A stretch of DNA of 64,000 nt, from the NCBI RefSeq assembly GCF_014805625.2, contig NW_023998440.1, forward strand, positions 3,033,767-3,097,766, read 5' to 3'. Under the pieces are notes generated by a model that was not told where the DNA came from, made no database searches, and saw nothing but the letters and a program-made list of their open reading frames with translations. This document shows, in pieces, positions 22,121 through 34,790 of this stretch; the stretch's first letter is position 1; each line of letters starts with the position of its first letter. Made by a program: the position numbers and the translations under genes. This stretch comes from Glossina fuscipes (lineage: Eukaryota > Arthropoda > Insecta > Diptera > Glossinidae).

Positions 22121-25005
22121 TCATGCTTTTGCGGAATCAGAAGGACAAACTATTACCATCCCCTCTAATGAAGCGAAGTTTCAGAGCGAAAGAGAGACGT
22201 AACCCAAGAAGTTTTATGCAAAGAAGAATCCTTAATATGGTTAAAAGGCCACTTTTCAGGATGACCTTTCCTGGTAGGTTACAAAACCCATTAGAAAAAA
22301 CTCAGGCTTTTGTTTATTTACAAAGCTTTACTTCTTTGGATGGCTATTTATTTCATTCGATCACTTAGAGCTTGTCTAAGCAACACTTCTACTTTTTGAA
22401 CGCGCGCCCTTTTTCTTTGATGCAGGGCTGATTCGCGGCGGAAATGTAGCAGGAGAGATTGGATGGCGATCAACAATGCCTAAAGATGGACAATTTGCTT
22501 TGATCGTAAGGATATAAGTTGGATATGCAGTGCTATCACTTAGTCAAGCGTTTAGTACCACCGGCATAAACCGGGTTCAGTTTCCGATGCGGTGCCCTAA
22601 ACTTTGTAAAAGAATAGTAATAAAAACCTGATTCCCACTATGTAGCCCTAAGAGTTACAGATAGATTTAATCCCTGTACTCTTACTATAAAAAAAAAAAT
22701 CCTTAATATATTTCGAATTGTTACGAACAGATTGGCAGACATATAACACTTTTTTTTTATGATTATAGATAAATTAACGTACACTTGCACTCAAAAATCA
22801 ACAGCGCGCATTTGTATGTAAGTAGACGACACAAAAGCTAAATTTTATTGACACGTTAAATATTACTACCATTGCAGCAGCAACAACAACAACAATAACA
22901 ATAACAGCAATAAGAGACATCAACATTATATTTAGCAAAGGAAGCGCATGCTTTCGATGTAGAATATGGAAAAAAATGTAAATTGTGAAATTGAAAAAAG
23001 AAAAAAAATAGAAAAATAGGAAAAAATTTCTTTTTTTAAAAATGCAACGGAAGTTTCGGTGTTGTAATCACAACATTTACTAAGATTTATGAAAGAAAAA
23101 AAACAACAACAAAAAAATATCGGACAATATATATGTATATGCATGGAAGTCGATACGTATGTGTAAGTGATCTAAATACAGTTGCATGTACAGCACATGT
23201 CTTTATGTAAGCAAGAGACTACATTCACTAGGGGCTCACGGCTCATGGCTCTTGGCTCATGACAAGTGCAACAAAAGACTAAAATTATTGTAAACTAAGC
23301 TGACAATGGTACTACATATCCATATATGTAAGTAACCAGCCTTACACCTAAAAAAAAAAAAAAAATGGCAAAACGAAAAAAACATCTAATGAACAAATAA
23401 AAGTTAAACAACATCGTACAAATTGTTTTCCAATCAAACCGGTTAGGAAACTTGTCCAACCCAGAAATGAAGCACATTTGACAATGGCCATGAATGGGGT
23501 AAAGTAAAGAAGAAAACAAACTTTTGTATAACAATACATATTGTCAGAATGTGTTAGTGTGTTACAAAGGAAATGTTAGAGAAACTTTTTATTTTCAATT
23601 TCCCAGCGAACCAAAAACGCAACAAAGAACTTTTACAGCAAATCAGCATTCTTCGATTGCGATTATATAAGCCCGAGGTCACTCTAATCTTATCTATCTG
23701 ATCTAAACACGACTGTTCTTCCATCTGTTTATGATTTGTAATTCAAAATCAAGAGAGAGAGAGAGATAGAAGGAATGAAAAAATTTGCTTACAAGTAATT
23801 AAAACAAAAATCCAAAACATAAAGGAAAGAGGATTCGTGAAGTATTTCTACCATCATAAGTAAGAAGATAAACTAAATTTCTCATCCTGGGATACCATCG
23901 CAAAACTCTTCTCGTTTAATCAACGAAAATATGTGAACGAAATTAATTACATCTGTCCACCCCGGTTTCGAATCCATTTTCCAGACTCTTACGCCTTACA
24001 CCGAATAGACAGTAGCTTCTGTTTTTCTTTTAATATAACCAATCATTTGGTCATTTGCACCCCATACTTGTATCAGGTTCTTGGTCAGAATCTTAAGTGC
24101 ATTTACGTTGATGGACTTAATCACAAAAGTTCCTTAAAACCAAAGATAATTAAAGTGATTTACGACACGCCTTAGCTTGCAAGCTTTCTCTCTCTCTCAT
24201 GTAACAGAGAGGACTCATTCCAAGATTGCGGTTCCAGATATGAAAGTTTGGGTATGGTCCAAACCGAGGCCTATAACCACGGTGATAGTCAGAAAGAAGT
24301 AGGAAAAGAAAAGGCGAAAAGGAGCCCAATCCATATTACTCCAGTATGTGCTGAAAATATTTAAGAAGGCCTTTTAAAGACTTCTTTGGAAAACACGCTC
24401 TAATACACTCACAGAGAGCATATATCATAATAATAATACTTGTGAAATTTCTATTGACTGTCGCGCATCTCTCTTAATAGATTTTACGAAACTTGTTAAT
24501 CGTCTATGTACACAGACTTTCTATTCCTTGAATACTTAATAACATGACAACAACGATCCGTTAAGATAGTGTAACCGTTTATCATACGGTTTATTGGGCT
24601 TTAAATAATAGCAAGAAAATTAACAAAAAAAAGTACATTTTTTTAACACATTTTATTCGCGTATACTCATAAAATTTAATAAGTCATAAAAAAAATTGCA
24701 AAATAAAGAAATATTGTTACTTATATATATATGTACATAAATGAAATGCTAGTATAGCATTATCATAAGGAAATATAAAAAGTTGGGCGCAATTTTTACA
24801 AATGTTTTTCTCAATGGAAATCAAAAAAAAAAAGCAAAAAATTATATTTAAAATTTATCCAAGGTACACCGCCGACAAAAACATAACTGTAAAATATTGA
24901 AAAACTTTCAAAAATAAACAATTTATAGAGCAAAGGCAAAATAAGTTTAAATAGTGCGTCTCGACATGATTTTATGTAAAGGCAACATTCACACGAATCT
25001 TCGTA
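22121..25005. other. AT-rich non-coding DNA
   Basis: Contains a CAA/CAACAATAA stretch (about 22876-22912), a GA run (23751-23768) and A-runs near 23349. No supported gene or RNA. Confidence 0.45.
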
Positions 25006-25053
25006 AAGAGTGTAGACATAAATTCGAATCTTATCAGCAAAGACATTTACCAC
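25006..25053 (-). mobile_element. Short relic of the inverted-repeat element terminus
   Basis: AAGAGTGTAGACATAAATTC, then GAAT.TTATCAGCAAAGACAT and TTACCAC, parallels the left terminus at 16476 (AAGGGTGTGAAGATAAATTC ... AGTAAAGACACCTACCA). About 48 bp only; both flanks are unrelated. Confidence 0.6.
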
Positions 25054-25324
25054 AACTCTGGGACTAAACTTTGCCATATAAAAAGCGTTAGTTAGGTTAA
25101 AAGTTATGTCATTTTTGCAAACGCAGCGGAAATTTGTGTGAAATACTGTAAAAATAACTAAGATATTTTTTCCGTGAAGCCCTTTGAATAATAGCCTGAA
25201 CGGAATGTAAAATCGTTTTTTGCGTTAGTCATTTATCGGCTCGTTTTGCTCTTCAAGGTTAGAATGGCATTTTGTTTTAAGGTTAGAATGACATGTTTAT
25301 TCGTAAATAATAAAATCTTATATG

Positions 25325-26268
25325 ATTCTCGCAATTTATTTTGAAACCGTCAGCCAAACATCAGGAGGGGTTTTTGAGTTTCGCAAGGGTGGCAACGCAA
25401 TGGTTGCCGCCACAAACATTTGCGATATTTATCCAAATGCATTAAACGTTCTAAGTGTCAAAAATTGTTTTTCTAAGTTCAAATCCGGCAGTTCCGATCG
25501 TTCCGACTCGTGCCAATCAGGAAGACCAACAACTTTAGATGGTGAGTGAAGAGCGAAAGTGGAAGCAAATCCGTGCCAGACAATCGAGGAACTCTTAACC
25601 ACTCTTAATCAACCTTAGTCGACCATACGAGTACATTTGCAACCTCTTGGTAAATCAAGCAGAGCAGATACGGATAATATGTCCAAGAAACCAAAGCTAA
25701 CCGATCAATCATATCCAACTTATTGCTTCAACAGCGCAACGCAGACACGTTTTTTAACGTTCATCCTTCAACCTTCATCACTGGGGAGATGGGAAAAATG
25801 CTTCCTGTCTGGGAACCCAAAATGAAGAAGCCAGTGGGCTTTTCCGAATGTGCCAGTTTAACACACTAAAAAGTCAGTTTTGTGTGGTTTGGTGGAGTAC
25901 TCAGGGAGTCATTCATTTTGAAGTAGTGAAACCTGAACCACTGTGACCAACTGGATCGAACAAATCAATATTTAGTTGAAAAGTGTCCCACGATTGTCAA
26001 CGGAAAATATGTTATTCTGCAGCACGAGAATGCAGAACCGCATTGTACAAGGCAAATCTTGGAAAAAATTAATGATTTGGGATGGGAGGTATTGCCTAAT
26101 CCATACTCGCCCGATGTTACGCCGTTGGACTTTCATTTATTCCGATCACCACAACATTTTCAAAGTGGCAAACAATTTGAGAGTTCTGATGATGTCCCCA
26201 GATCTTTTGCTCAACAACACTATATGGCGACAGGTTGTTGATAACAGGAGTGATTACATTACTGATTA
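25325..26268 (+). pseudogene. Mariner (IS630/Tc1-mariner) transposase pseudogene
   Basis: Pieces of a mariner transposase lie in order across three frames: the N-terminal helix-turn-helix part (FEFRKGGNA, SGRPTTLD, near 25370-25540), then EANPCQTIEELLT and LQPLGK, TFITGE (near 25765), LQHENAEPH (26017-26043), LGWEVLPNPYSPDVTPLDFH (26078-26137), and a C-terminal DNRSDYITD before TAA at 26267-26269. The enzyme would cut and paste DNA by a D,D34D mechanism. The third Asp survives (codon 26128-26130), but the second is Glu (26026-26028), the first motif reads GEMG, and several stops and frameshifts occur. The copy is dead. Irritans- or mellifera-like subfamily by look; terminal inverted repeats were not identified with confidence. 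Confidence 0.88.
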
Positions 26269-26273
26269 AAAAT

Positions 26274-27590
26274 AATAATTTGGTAAAAATGTTATATAAT
26301 GTTTGAATTTAGTCTAAAAAAAAAAAACGACATCACTTTCCATTCCACCTAACACCTGAATTGATGATATCTATACCGCTTTCGGAGTAACGTTACTTTT
26401 AATCGCAAAATCATTTTTAACGATTCGACTGACTTAATTTGGTTCGAAGGATTTGATCGAAACCAAAAGAATTTCATTGAAATTTTAATTGTTTACCTTT
26501 AGTTGTGTGGGGTAAAGAATTGCAAACGACAGTTAAAAGTAGATCTCGAGTGAGATAATTCAATTTATGATCTCATAGGCCTCCAAAGACTAACTCTGAA
26601 TGCTTTTTTTTATGTCATTATCCACGGAACGCATTGTGGTGCGCATATATATAAAACAAAATTAAATAATTGCATGAATGTTTAGTTAATTAGCATTTTT
26701 CATTGAAATTTATAAAAAAGAAAAAAAAAACATTTCACAATAAAAGGCAATTTTTTTAAACTTAGTACACAATACATTATAATAGCAACTTGTTGCATTT
26801 GTATTTATAGTGCGATTATATAAATACTGTAAGCGAACTATGTGGAGAAAACTTATCGTATTAGATGGGCATGACTCATGGTAAAAATATTTGTTTTGAC
26901 ATTTTTAATGCAAAAACACATAAATATTTTTTTATAATTTATTCTATTTTCAGTCTATCAGCAAGAGAGTATCTCACGCAGCGAACTGAAGATTTCAATA
27001 AATAATAAATTAAATCATTTTAAATTTTTTCCATCTCCTTTCCCCTCTAATGCGCTCCGTTACTCTAACCTCAAACCTGCATATACGATGGAGAAAAAAA
27101 AAAGAAGAAGAAAAGTTCAGCCGAATTATAATTAACTTATATATAAATCAAAGTATATAGAAGTATATATGTGTATATATATATACATATGTGTGCGTGA
27201 ATAGAGTAAATTGCAATAACATTTGCAAACAACATCAATTTTATTCATAAAAAATGTAATACATACAGACATACACGTACAGTACGGATATTACTGACTG
27301 ACTGTATTACTCTCTCAAGTGACTTTTTAATTTACTAAGTCAGTGTGTCTGCTCTGCACACATACGTACTTTACATAGTATAGTAGAGTATGCAATAAGA
27401 ATAACATTATTTGTGCTGTTACTTTTTTATGCTTTCAGCAACAGTTTTGGTAGATGAAGAACGAAAAAAGACAAAAAAAAAAACACGTAAATAAGAAAGC
27501 TTTAGTCGACTTAAAAAAAGCGCGTCTTGACTAGCCCTGTCAAGAGTGAGGAACATATCACAAATATTCCAAACAAAGCATTAATTCTGT

Positions 27591-27627
<37 letters not shown>

Positions 27628-28539
27628 TAGATGTAAAACGCATCCCGAAATTTCCGCAAGTTTTGACTTAAGTAGAAAACTAGAGATTTTTTTATTAAAT
27701 CATGATGTGAATAGAATAGGATTATGTGTGGAATAACATATCGGGCAAACGGAGAAGACGACTTTGTTCGCACATACACGCCCTTTTATCGAAATTTTCC
27801 ATGACTATTTTACGTAATTGTGACTGAATTTCGTTGTTGCAACGCCTCCTCCTCCTCCTCCTCTTCAATGCACGAATGATTGTGGGCATGTTGGCGTAGA
27901 ACTTTGACTTCAAGTAGATCCATAAAAAGAAACCGAGTGATTTCAATTACACTCTTCACAGTTGACGAAGTTCAATCAACATTCCAATCATATTTCGTAC
28001 GAAATTTGCGAACATGATTGCCAAACTTTTATTGTTTATGACGTATTGTTCGGCAATGAACACGATTTCCTCTCTTGTGTAATACACCATTTTTATTAGC
28101 CCTATACTGTCAGCAGTCAAACTAGTTTTTTTTACCGTACAAATGGCGGCAAATTCATACCTTGCGTAGATTTTGGGATCCGCTATATAAGCAGGAGGAA
28201 ATATTTCGAGAAAGAAACTGTTTATTAGTCAACTCAAGTACAAGGATAAAATTTCAGTTCAACATTTCGTGTAAATTAAAGAGGTTTTAAAAATTGGATT
28301 AGATTTCGAAATTGTCCATCACTTATCTATCGGCGATGTACTTGTAAGCCGAGCACGTCCATCAAATAATATACCAAAGGTTCGCGTACGAGGTCTCAGG
28401 TTTTCTAGCAGCCTTGTCTTAAGCCGGTTCGGACAGCGAGGCGAATACATTTCCATATCTAAACTATTTTCCGAATATTTTATCAGGTCCACCAGACAGT
28501 TGTGTCCTTTTTTTTGGACTAAAACAAAATCATAGTGTC
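26274..28539. other. AT-rich non-coding DNA with microsatellites
   Basis: Includes a (TA)n run at about 27594-27623 and a short CCT run at 27846-27862. No gene supported. An 89-codon open frame on the minus strand (28319-28588) overlaps the next relic; its C-terminal part (near LENLRPRTRTFG) reads protein-like but I do not recognise it. Confidence 0.45.
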
Positions 28540-28830
28540 CGAATGTGATCCGAAACGATTTGCTGAGCTGAATCAAGTCTTTCCGCAATTTCCGATGTCA
28601 TCGGAAGAGTATCTCGGTCTAAGATGATTTTTCAAGTATCGGCATCGATCAAGGATGGTCGCCCAAAGCGTGGTCGAAATCACCTATTTGAAATTTTTTC
28701 AACCACCTTCGGTTCTATCAGGAACTGTACTTTCATCAAATGCTTTCAATAAAATTTTGCACTCGATAGCATTTCTTTCTTCTTGGAATTCATGCAAAAT
28801 ACGGCAGCATGAGTAAACCTTATCACTGGC
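28540..28830 (-). pseudogene. Mariner transposase relic, N-terminal part
   Basis: Read on the minus strand, frames give CRILHEFQEERNAIE, IGDFDHALGD (for the usual SGDFDLED), a stop-riddled RSGRP region, and the second helix-turn-helix (SAQQIVSDHIRTL-like). Only the DNA-binding half remains; no catalytic domain follows. The DNA is similar to the 39150-39480 relic, for example in TTTATTGAAAG and in GGGCGA-CC-TTGATCGA. Confidence 0.6.
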
Positions 28831-29811
28831 AATGCGTGCGCGATCGCGTCTCTTACTTAACAGTAACATGAATCATCTTTCTTTTAATTCATTCGTAGGT
28901 CAGTATGTATACATTTATTGATGAAAAGAAAGAATCAAGTATGCGTCAGATGAATATACGCATACTTGTTGAAACTTGTTGTAAACGAAACGAGCGATAC
29001 TTCCTGTACACCTATTACTTGGACCAAACTATCGGAGTCTGTAAAGAAAAATTTTTGCATGGTCACTAAAATATTGTACCTATTGTTAGCTGTGCACAGC
29101 GGATCGATTCTCAAGTTCTTAGAGCCAGGCGTTCGCATAAGTTTTCTGAATGTACATTTGCTTTGCTTATCGGAACATAAATAAATCGAAGAATAAATCG
29201 CGAAGACTTGCAAATGTATACCATCTTGCATGTGTTTACATGAAGTTTGTTAAACCAACTTCTGCTTCTGTTAATAAGCGGCTTAATATTTTTTAGACTA
29301 TCTGATATTTGCTTTACTTCTTTTTTATGCACAAACACACTGACCAAGTTAATGTGCTTTGATTGTTTAATGATCGAAACAACAATTTCATATCAGATAC
29401 ATATGTACATATATATTTATGCACGTAATCAGTAGCTCTTAGTGTTGAAGGTAGAGTGTATTGCACTCGGTTAAGTTGTTTCGTAAAAAACACTTTGCAA
29501 TTGAAAAAAGAAAGTCGCATTCACATCTTTTCGCTATTTGTGCTTTTTATAAAAGAATCCGCGTTTTATGCTCAAAAGATACAAATGTATCTGCAGACAT
29601 ACATACACATAGGCTGTTTTGTTATTGTTGACAAAAGAGTCGTAGATTTATCACGTGATGTGTGTCATGGATGGCTCCTGGCTTTTACGTCTTTTGTTAG
29701 CATTTTTATGCACGCATGTACATGTGACAAAAGAAGGAAGAAAAAAAAAAAAAAACCGAAAAGCTTGTATTCATTACATTTCATGTTAATGTAGAGGAAC
29801 GGTATTTGATT
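28831..29811. other. AT-rich non-coding DNA
   Basis: Multiple overlapping open frames up to 112 codons on both strands but no recognisable protein. A-run at 29738-29755. Confidence 0.4.
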
Positions 29812-29935
29812 TTTATACCCACCGGAGGGATATATTAAATTTGTCAAATACAATGCACATTTGTACACACGACGAGCGGAATTAATTTAACGCTGTCCGT
29901 TCGACCGCGGCCGTTTGTCTTTCCCCTCGCATCAA
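29812..29935 (+). repeat. Dispersed 'TATACCCACC' repeat, short copy
   Basis: TTTATACCCACCGGAGGGAT is followed within 100 bp by CGCTGTCCGTTCGACC; same layout as the inverted copy at 19500-19735. Confidence 0.5.
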
Positions 29936-29954
29936 AAAATTGTCTCCCATGCGC

Positions 29955-29955
<1 letters not shown>

Positions 29956-29986
<31 letters not shown>

Positions 29987-29987
29987 G
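29956..29987. repeat. (AAT)n microsatellite
   Basis: About ten uninterrupted ATA/AAT units. Confidence 0.95.
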
Positions 29988-30884
29988 AGTCTTTTGGATA
30001 TCACCACCTTAAACACGCACACACAAGTCAAGTCAAATAAGGATCTACACATATTGCCGGTTCATAATTTCAACGTAGACAAACCACGGAATTTACCGGA
30101 AAACATTTTATTTCATTTTCTTTCCGAAAGGGATTTTCTTTCCTCCATAACCGTAATATTGTTATGGAAATATACGGATTAAAGAAGCAGTACCTGTGCC
30201 GAATATTTTCGTGCAAGCTACGTCGACATATGAAGATTAAGTTGGGAGACAGGCACCCACCTTGTCAATACAAAATTACATAGGGAATCCAAATGAAAAC
30301 ATAGTTATGCTGGAAAAATCGGAGCAAAGGCTTAACACGAAATGCCACTGATGGCAACCCTTGCCTGCAGAGAAACATCAAATTTTTTAACTACAAATAG
30401 TAACAGCTGCATGGTTGCGTCCTTACAAGAGACTTCATTACGCTTGCGGTCCTCTAAAAGCGCGACTACCGTAAAAATGTAAGACGTATTACAAAATACT
30501 TGCCGCCGTCCTAGGAGCCCATACGCCCATGTTTTTATATAGTATCTAGAAGTGTAATTCAGCGTTAAAAACAGAATTGAGCGGCGTAATGCAGTTCGTG
30601 TGGCGTAGTTTCTTCATAAGTAGATACCCAGTGAGATGTCTGTACCTTGTATGATCGCATCTGGTAGAGTGGAAGCAGTGAAAGTTCCTATCGTAGTTTC
30701 CTTTCTATCATTCCGAAACAAATCAAATACATTACGTAATATTAAGATGACCTCGCGTGACTTTTACAATCACACTGTAGAGACAGAGGACAAATATGCC
30801 CTTGTCCTCTAACTGAACAGCAACTTTCTCTCTGCTTTTCATATGAGATGCAAAAATGTGAAAGGTTTAAGCATCAAGTTTGAC
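29988..30884. other. Non-coding DNA
   Basis: Less AT-rich than its flanks but with no recognisable coding content. Confidence 0.4.
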
Positions 30885-31160
30885 TAATTGTGGCCATCGT
30901 AACAGCATCCTAGTAGATAAGAATCGCCATAATCGAGTCAGTGTTCGTGGGCACAAATCTCAAGTGCGTTTAGAATTTTAGTTTGTTCGCAAATATGGTG
31001 ACTACTCAGGCGATAAAGATGTCACACTTGCCAATTGGACAGACACCCACTAAGCTGCTTCCGCCATGTTTCTTCCTCTTCTCTTATTTCTTTCTGACCA
31101 TCACCGCGTTACAAGAATAGAGAATTTCATGTAAGAAAAAATAGAAATCATAATAGCTGA
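30885..31160 (+). mobile_element. SINE-like element, family B, copy 2
   Basis: An A-box-like TGGCCATCGTAACAGC (30891) and a B-box-like GTGGGCACAAATCTCAAG (30947-30964) precede a body that tracks the 7760 copy: CGATAAAG..., GACACCCACTAAGCTGC, TTCCTCTTCTCTTATTTC, CATCACCGCGTTACAAGAAT, AGAAAAAATAGA. The head also matches family A at 1170-1195 (CAAATCTCAAGTGCG). Confidence 0.6.
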
Positions 31161-32129
31161 ACTTGTTACTATTACGAGTTCCTGCAATAGGAGCGCAATC
31201 TATTAAAACTCATCAATTCACTTATTTGTCCATCTGTCTACTAACTGAAATGACTATTACAACTTTATAACTTTATCCAAACTATGGAATGTTATCGAAA
31301 CTTTAACTTTCTCATTCCTCTCACTTAAATGTAAAAAAAACAAAAACAGTTAAATGATTTCATTGATTCGTCCACCAACCGTCCATCCATCGAACCATCC
31401 ATTCGTTCAATCATTCATTCATTAAATCGCCCATCCATCCATCCATCCATCCATCCATCCATCTATCCATTTAAGAGGATCTCATATTTCTTATTTATTA
31501 TATTGTTATGAGTGCTTTGTAAATATTTTAACTGCGTGTTGCCTTCCTGAGGGTATTATGTTATATTAAATTTTCCAAGTTATGTTTTTAGTATGTTAAG
31601 TGTACGCATTTTACTTTTAAGAATGTTGGCATATATATATATATATGGCAGTTTATTATCATGTGTGACCAGTTGAAAACGCGAAACCATTTTAGGAGGG
31701 TAAGCTACAAAAACTGAGTCAGAGGTCATTCACAAAGTAAAGTCTTGTAAATTATTTTCGCCTTAAACTTATTTGTTTTCTAAAAATTATCACTAACCAT
31801 ATTTTCCATAAATATACGTGAATTACATCTTTAGCTCATTACTCAAACAGAAACTAGAAACATTTGTTTTCTTACAGCTCAGGATCGAAGGGCAAATTAT
31901 AAGGAAATCGTGGGAAATAATATGCAATTATAGTAAAATGGCTAGAGATAGGCGTAAAGTTATCCAGTTATAGTTATTTTTCGCAGAATTTTGAAATTAT
32001 CGTTGGCCTTGCGAAAAGTAAGAATATTTTAATTTATTCGAAAAGAAATAAAAGCGCTATAATGAGCCAAAGCCCAATAATAAGTACCTTACAGTTATTC
32101 ATATACCGACTTTTCGAAATTATCGGTAT
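31161..32129. other. Non-coding DNA with (CATC)n microsatellite
   Basis: A CCAT tetranucleotide array occupies about 31431-31470, preceded by degenerate TCCATC/ATTC units from 31370. (AT)n at 31631-31646. Nothing else recognisable. Confidence 0.6.
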
Positions 32130-32390
32130 TAACTGGGAAGCGTTCATTCTTGGGTAAAGACGAGTCAGTCTACCAAATTTCATCAAAATATCTGAAAAAT
32201 TTCGGCTTATGGGTTGAAACACACAAGAAAACAAGGTCGATAAAAAAACAGACGATCAGATAAGACCAAATCGATTCAGAAATTGATTGAAAGATTTAGA
32301 AAATGATTCTGAATCGATCGGTATAATAAAAGGTGGATAGATCTCAAGTCCTTCTGAGTGTTATATATATAGAGTATAAAAACGCAAACA
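32130..32390 (-). repeat. Dispersed 'TATACC' repeat, copy 3 (inverted)
   Basis: The minus strand shows AAGGACTTGAGATCTATCCA, CTTTTATTATACCGATCGAT and ATTTTGATGAAATTTGGTAG in the same order as the 1570 copy (AGACTTGACATATACCCA, CTTTTATTATACCGAGTCGA, ATTTTGATGAAATTTGATAC). Confidence 0.75.
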
Positions 32391-34540
32391 TTAACATGAG
32401 TTTCCCTAAGCCCAGAGGAGTGTAGGGATGTCTGTCTACAAAACCAGTGCTGCCATATATTTAGAACAATTACAGCTACAGAATGGTATACTTGCTCATC
32501 AGTAACAGGGGATTTGTTAAAGAACAAGCAAGCGTTAAATAAGCCCTTTGCTTTTTGTTATCCATGAACAATTCCAGGAAATATTTGGATATCTTTTGTC
32601 GGTCTACGGTCTGCTGAGAATATCTTTCCTTTTATTTTTTCAATTTGTTTAGATGAACGGACTAGGCCTGTTGACCATGACCCCAATATATTCGGTAGCG
32701 TGACGAGTTTATATTATTTGTTGATGAATATGAAGGCGACATTATAGATGACGTTTCGAAAGAACTGATGAGGTCATTATCGTTGATTTGATTTTGAATG
32801 TCAATTAGACAGCGGTTGGAATAAACAAGACACAGACCACAAATAGTTAGTAGATAGTTATTATAATAGACTAAGCTTGATTTAAAAGGAAAATCCAGCA
32901 GTTTTGATAAAAGAGGCGGTCGTGATGAGCTGACTGCTAAGAATATCTTCAAACCAAACCCGTAATTATCTACAGCAATATTGGAATTTAGGCTCATATC
33001 CAAAAAAAAAAAAAGCAGTTTCTCAGACATATTTACAAAAACTTTGCACACTTTTTATTATTTATTGTTACCAGGCAGTTACTTAGTCGCCAATAGTTCT
33101 TTTTTTTTTGTCATTAAACCTTCAAAATCGTATAAAATTTCTTAGTAAATGTACATAAAGTGTCTCGAAGGGTGAGAATACTGAGAGCTGATAAGACGTC
33201 AGAAAAACTTGTTTATTTTTTAAAACATAAAATATTCTTTACAACGGACAATGAATTCATTTAACTTTTTAACAGAAACTGAATTTCTCGCTCTGTTTTA
33301 CAACAATAAAAAAATTATCTAAATATTTTTTTTTAATTTTGCAGAGAATTTTCATAAACTTAACAATCTTTTATTGTTTTATTTATGCATACATGAAAAT
33401 ATATGGGGCAGTGACTGTGTGCTTAAGGAAAGCCCTTAAGAGATATTATTAGCTTTAAAACGAACCTTGGCTGTAATTATTATCTCAAGTAAGTATATAC
33501 ATATATATATAAACATATATATACGTACATATATAAACATTTGTATATATGAACATATATATATAAAGAAACATATATATAAATATAAAGTCATATATGT
33601 GTGTGTGTGTTACGTATAAGTTTCTTGTTTATTGTAAAAGTATAAACGGGCTGATCGAGGCTATACAACTACGACAATTATTTCGCATTAGATTAGAAAA
33701 ACAACTTTCTATGCCTTTACTTCTTATTAGGTAAAGATATATATTAGTCCGACTGAAATTGTTTGCTTTATAAAACGTAATGGACACATTCAATTTTCCC
33801 GAAATCATATATATAGGTAACCTAAATATTGATGTTTGAACGCTTTCAGTTTCGGTTTTTTACAAACTTTCATTCAGTGTGATATCAACGCTTAACCAGA
33901 TGGAACTGCATTTTTCTCATTTTTTTCTTTTTCTACGACCAGCCATTCAGGAGAAGTTTCCTGTATGTGTGGGCACGGTCGCGATCAGGAAGAGTTATAG
34001 CAAGAGGGAGTGGAGAATGTCAGTAGTGTCTGGGAACGTTTGACATAAATATAAAAACATCAAATACAGTGGGAAAGACTAGGTAAAAGCACGACGAGTA
34101 ACGATAGTGTATTGTGCAGTATGTAGGTAACTCTAGGACGTAGGGGTGGAAACGACGAGAATGCCACATAATCCTCTTTGTGGACAACCTTCTTTTAACT
34201 TTATAGAAAACTTATCCTGGATGTGCCTTTCTGCAAGCATAAGACACCCCTCGTTACGCAAAAGATCGAGGGGATTCAGTATTTGAGGCACACTTTCGTC
34301 GCCCATAAGCATCTAAAGCTTTCGCTGACTGCGATTGCGGACTTTAGTTTTGGGTGGATATAAGCAACGTAAATAGTACAGAAGTCGGCTGCAATGAGGT
34401 ATTTTTGGAATCGTTTTAAAAACCAAAACACCAAAGGAAAATGAGTGATACAAGCTGCTGTCGTCTGCGAGCGAGTTGCGAGGATTTTCCGTTATGCACA
34501 GAGGATCGTTAATTTAACCCAGGAAGAGAGAAAGCACTTT
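32391..34540. other. AT-rich non-coding DNA
   Basis: Contains an ACATATAT-rich array with a terminal (GT)n (33490-33611). A 129-codon minus-strand open frame at 32662-33051 is serine-rich and unrecognised; I do not call it a gene. Confidence 0.45.
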
Positions 34541-34790
34541 TAACTGGATTAAATGTAAAAAAAGGAACTCGAGCTACGGAAATGATTAAATTAGCTTCAA
34601 GAGAAAACGTAGTAAGCTGCGAAATCGTCAGAAAGTGGCTTACGAGATTTCAGGAAAAAATGTTTTGTGTTGTCGAAGCTTCACTGCACCCCGCATATTC
34701 TACAGACCCGGCCGCTTCCGATTATCGTTTATTGACATTCGATGTAGTCTTTAAACAAACGAATTTCTACCGCGGCGCCCTATAAATATC
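34541..34790 (+). pseudogene. Internally deleted mariner relic
   Basis: GTRATEMIKLASRENVV and a following KWLTRFQE look like the first helix-turn-helix of a mariner transposase. Within 20 codons the frame jumps to LHPAYSTDPAASDYRLL, the catalytic third-Asp motif (usually HPPYSPDLAPSDYHLF). The middle of the protein, with the first two catalytic Asp, is missing. Confidence 0.5.

Noticed and set aside
28319..28588. 89-codon minus-strand frame with LENLRPRTRTFG
   Set aside because: Partly protein-like but not mariner beyond its start and not recognisable; recorded only as part of the relic's surroundings.
29456..29794. 112-codon open frame
   Set aside because: Ends in a poly-Lys run encoded by a poly-A tract and overlaps several other chance frames.
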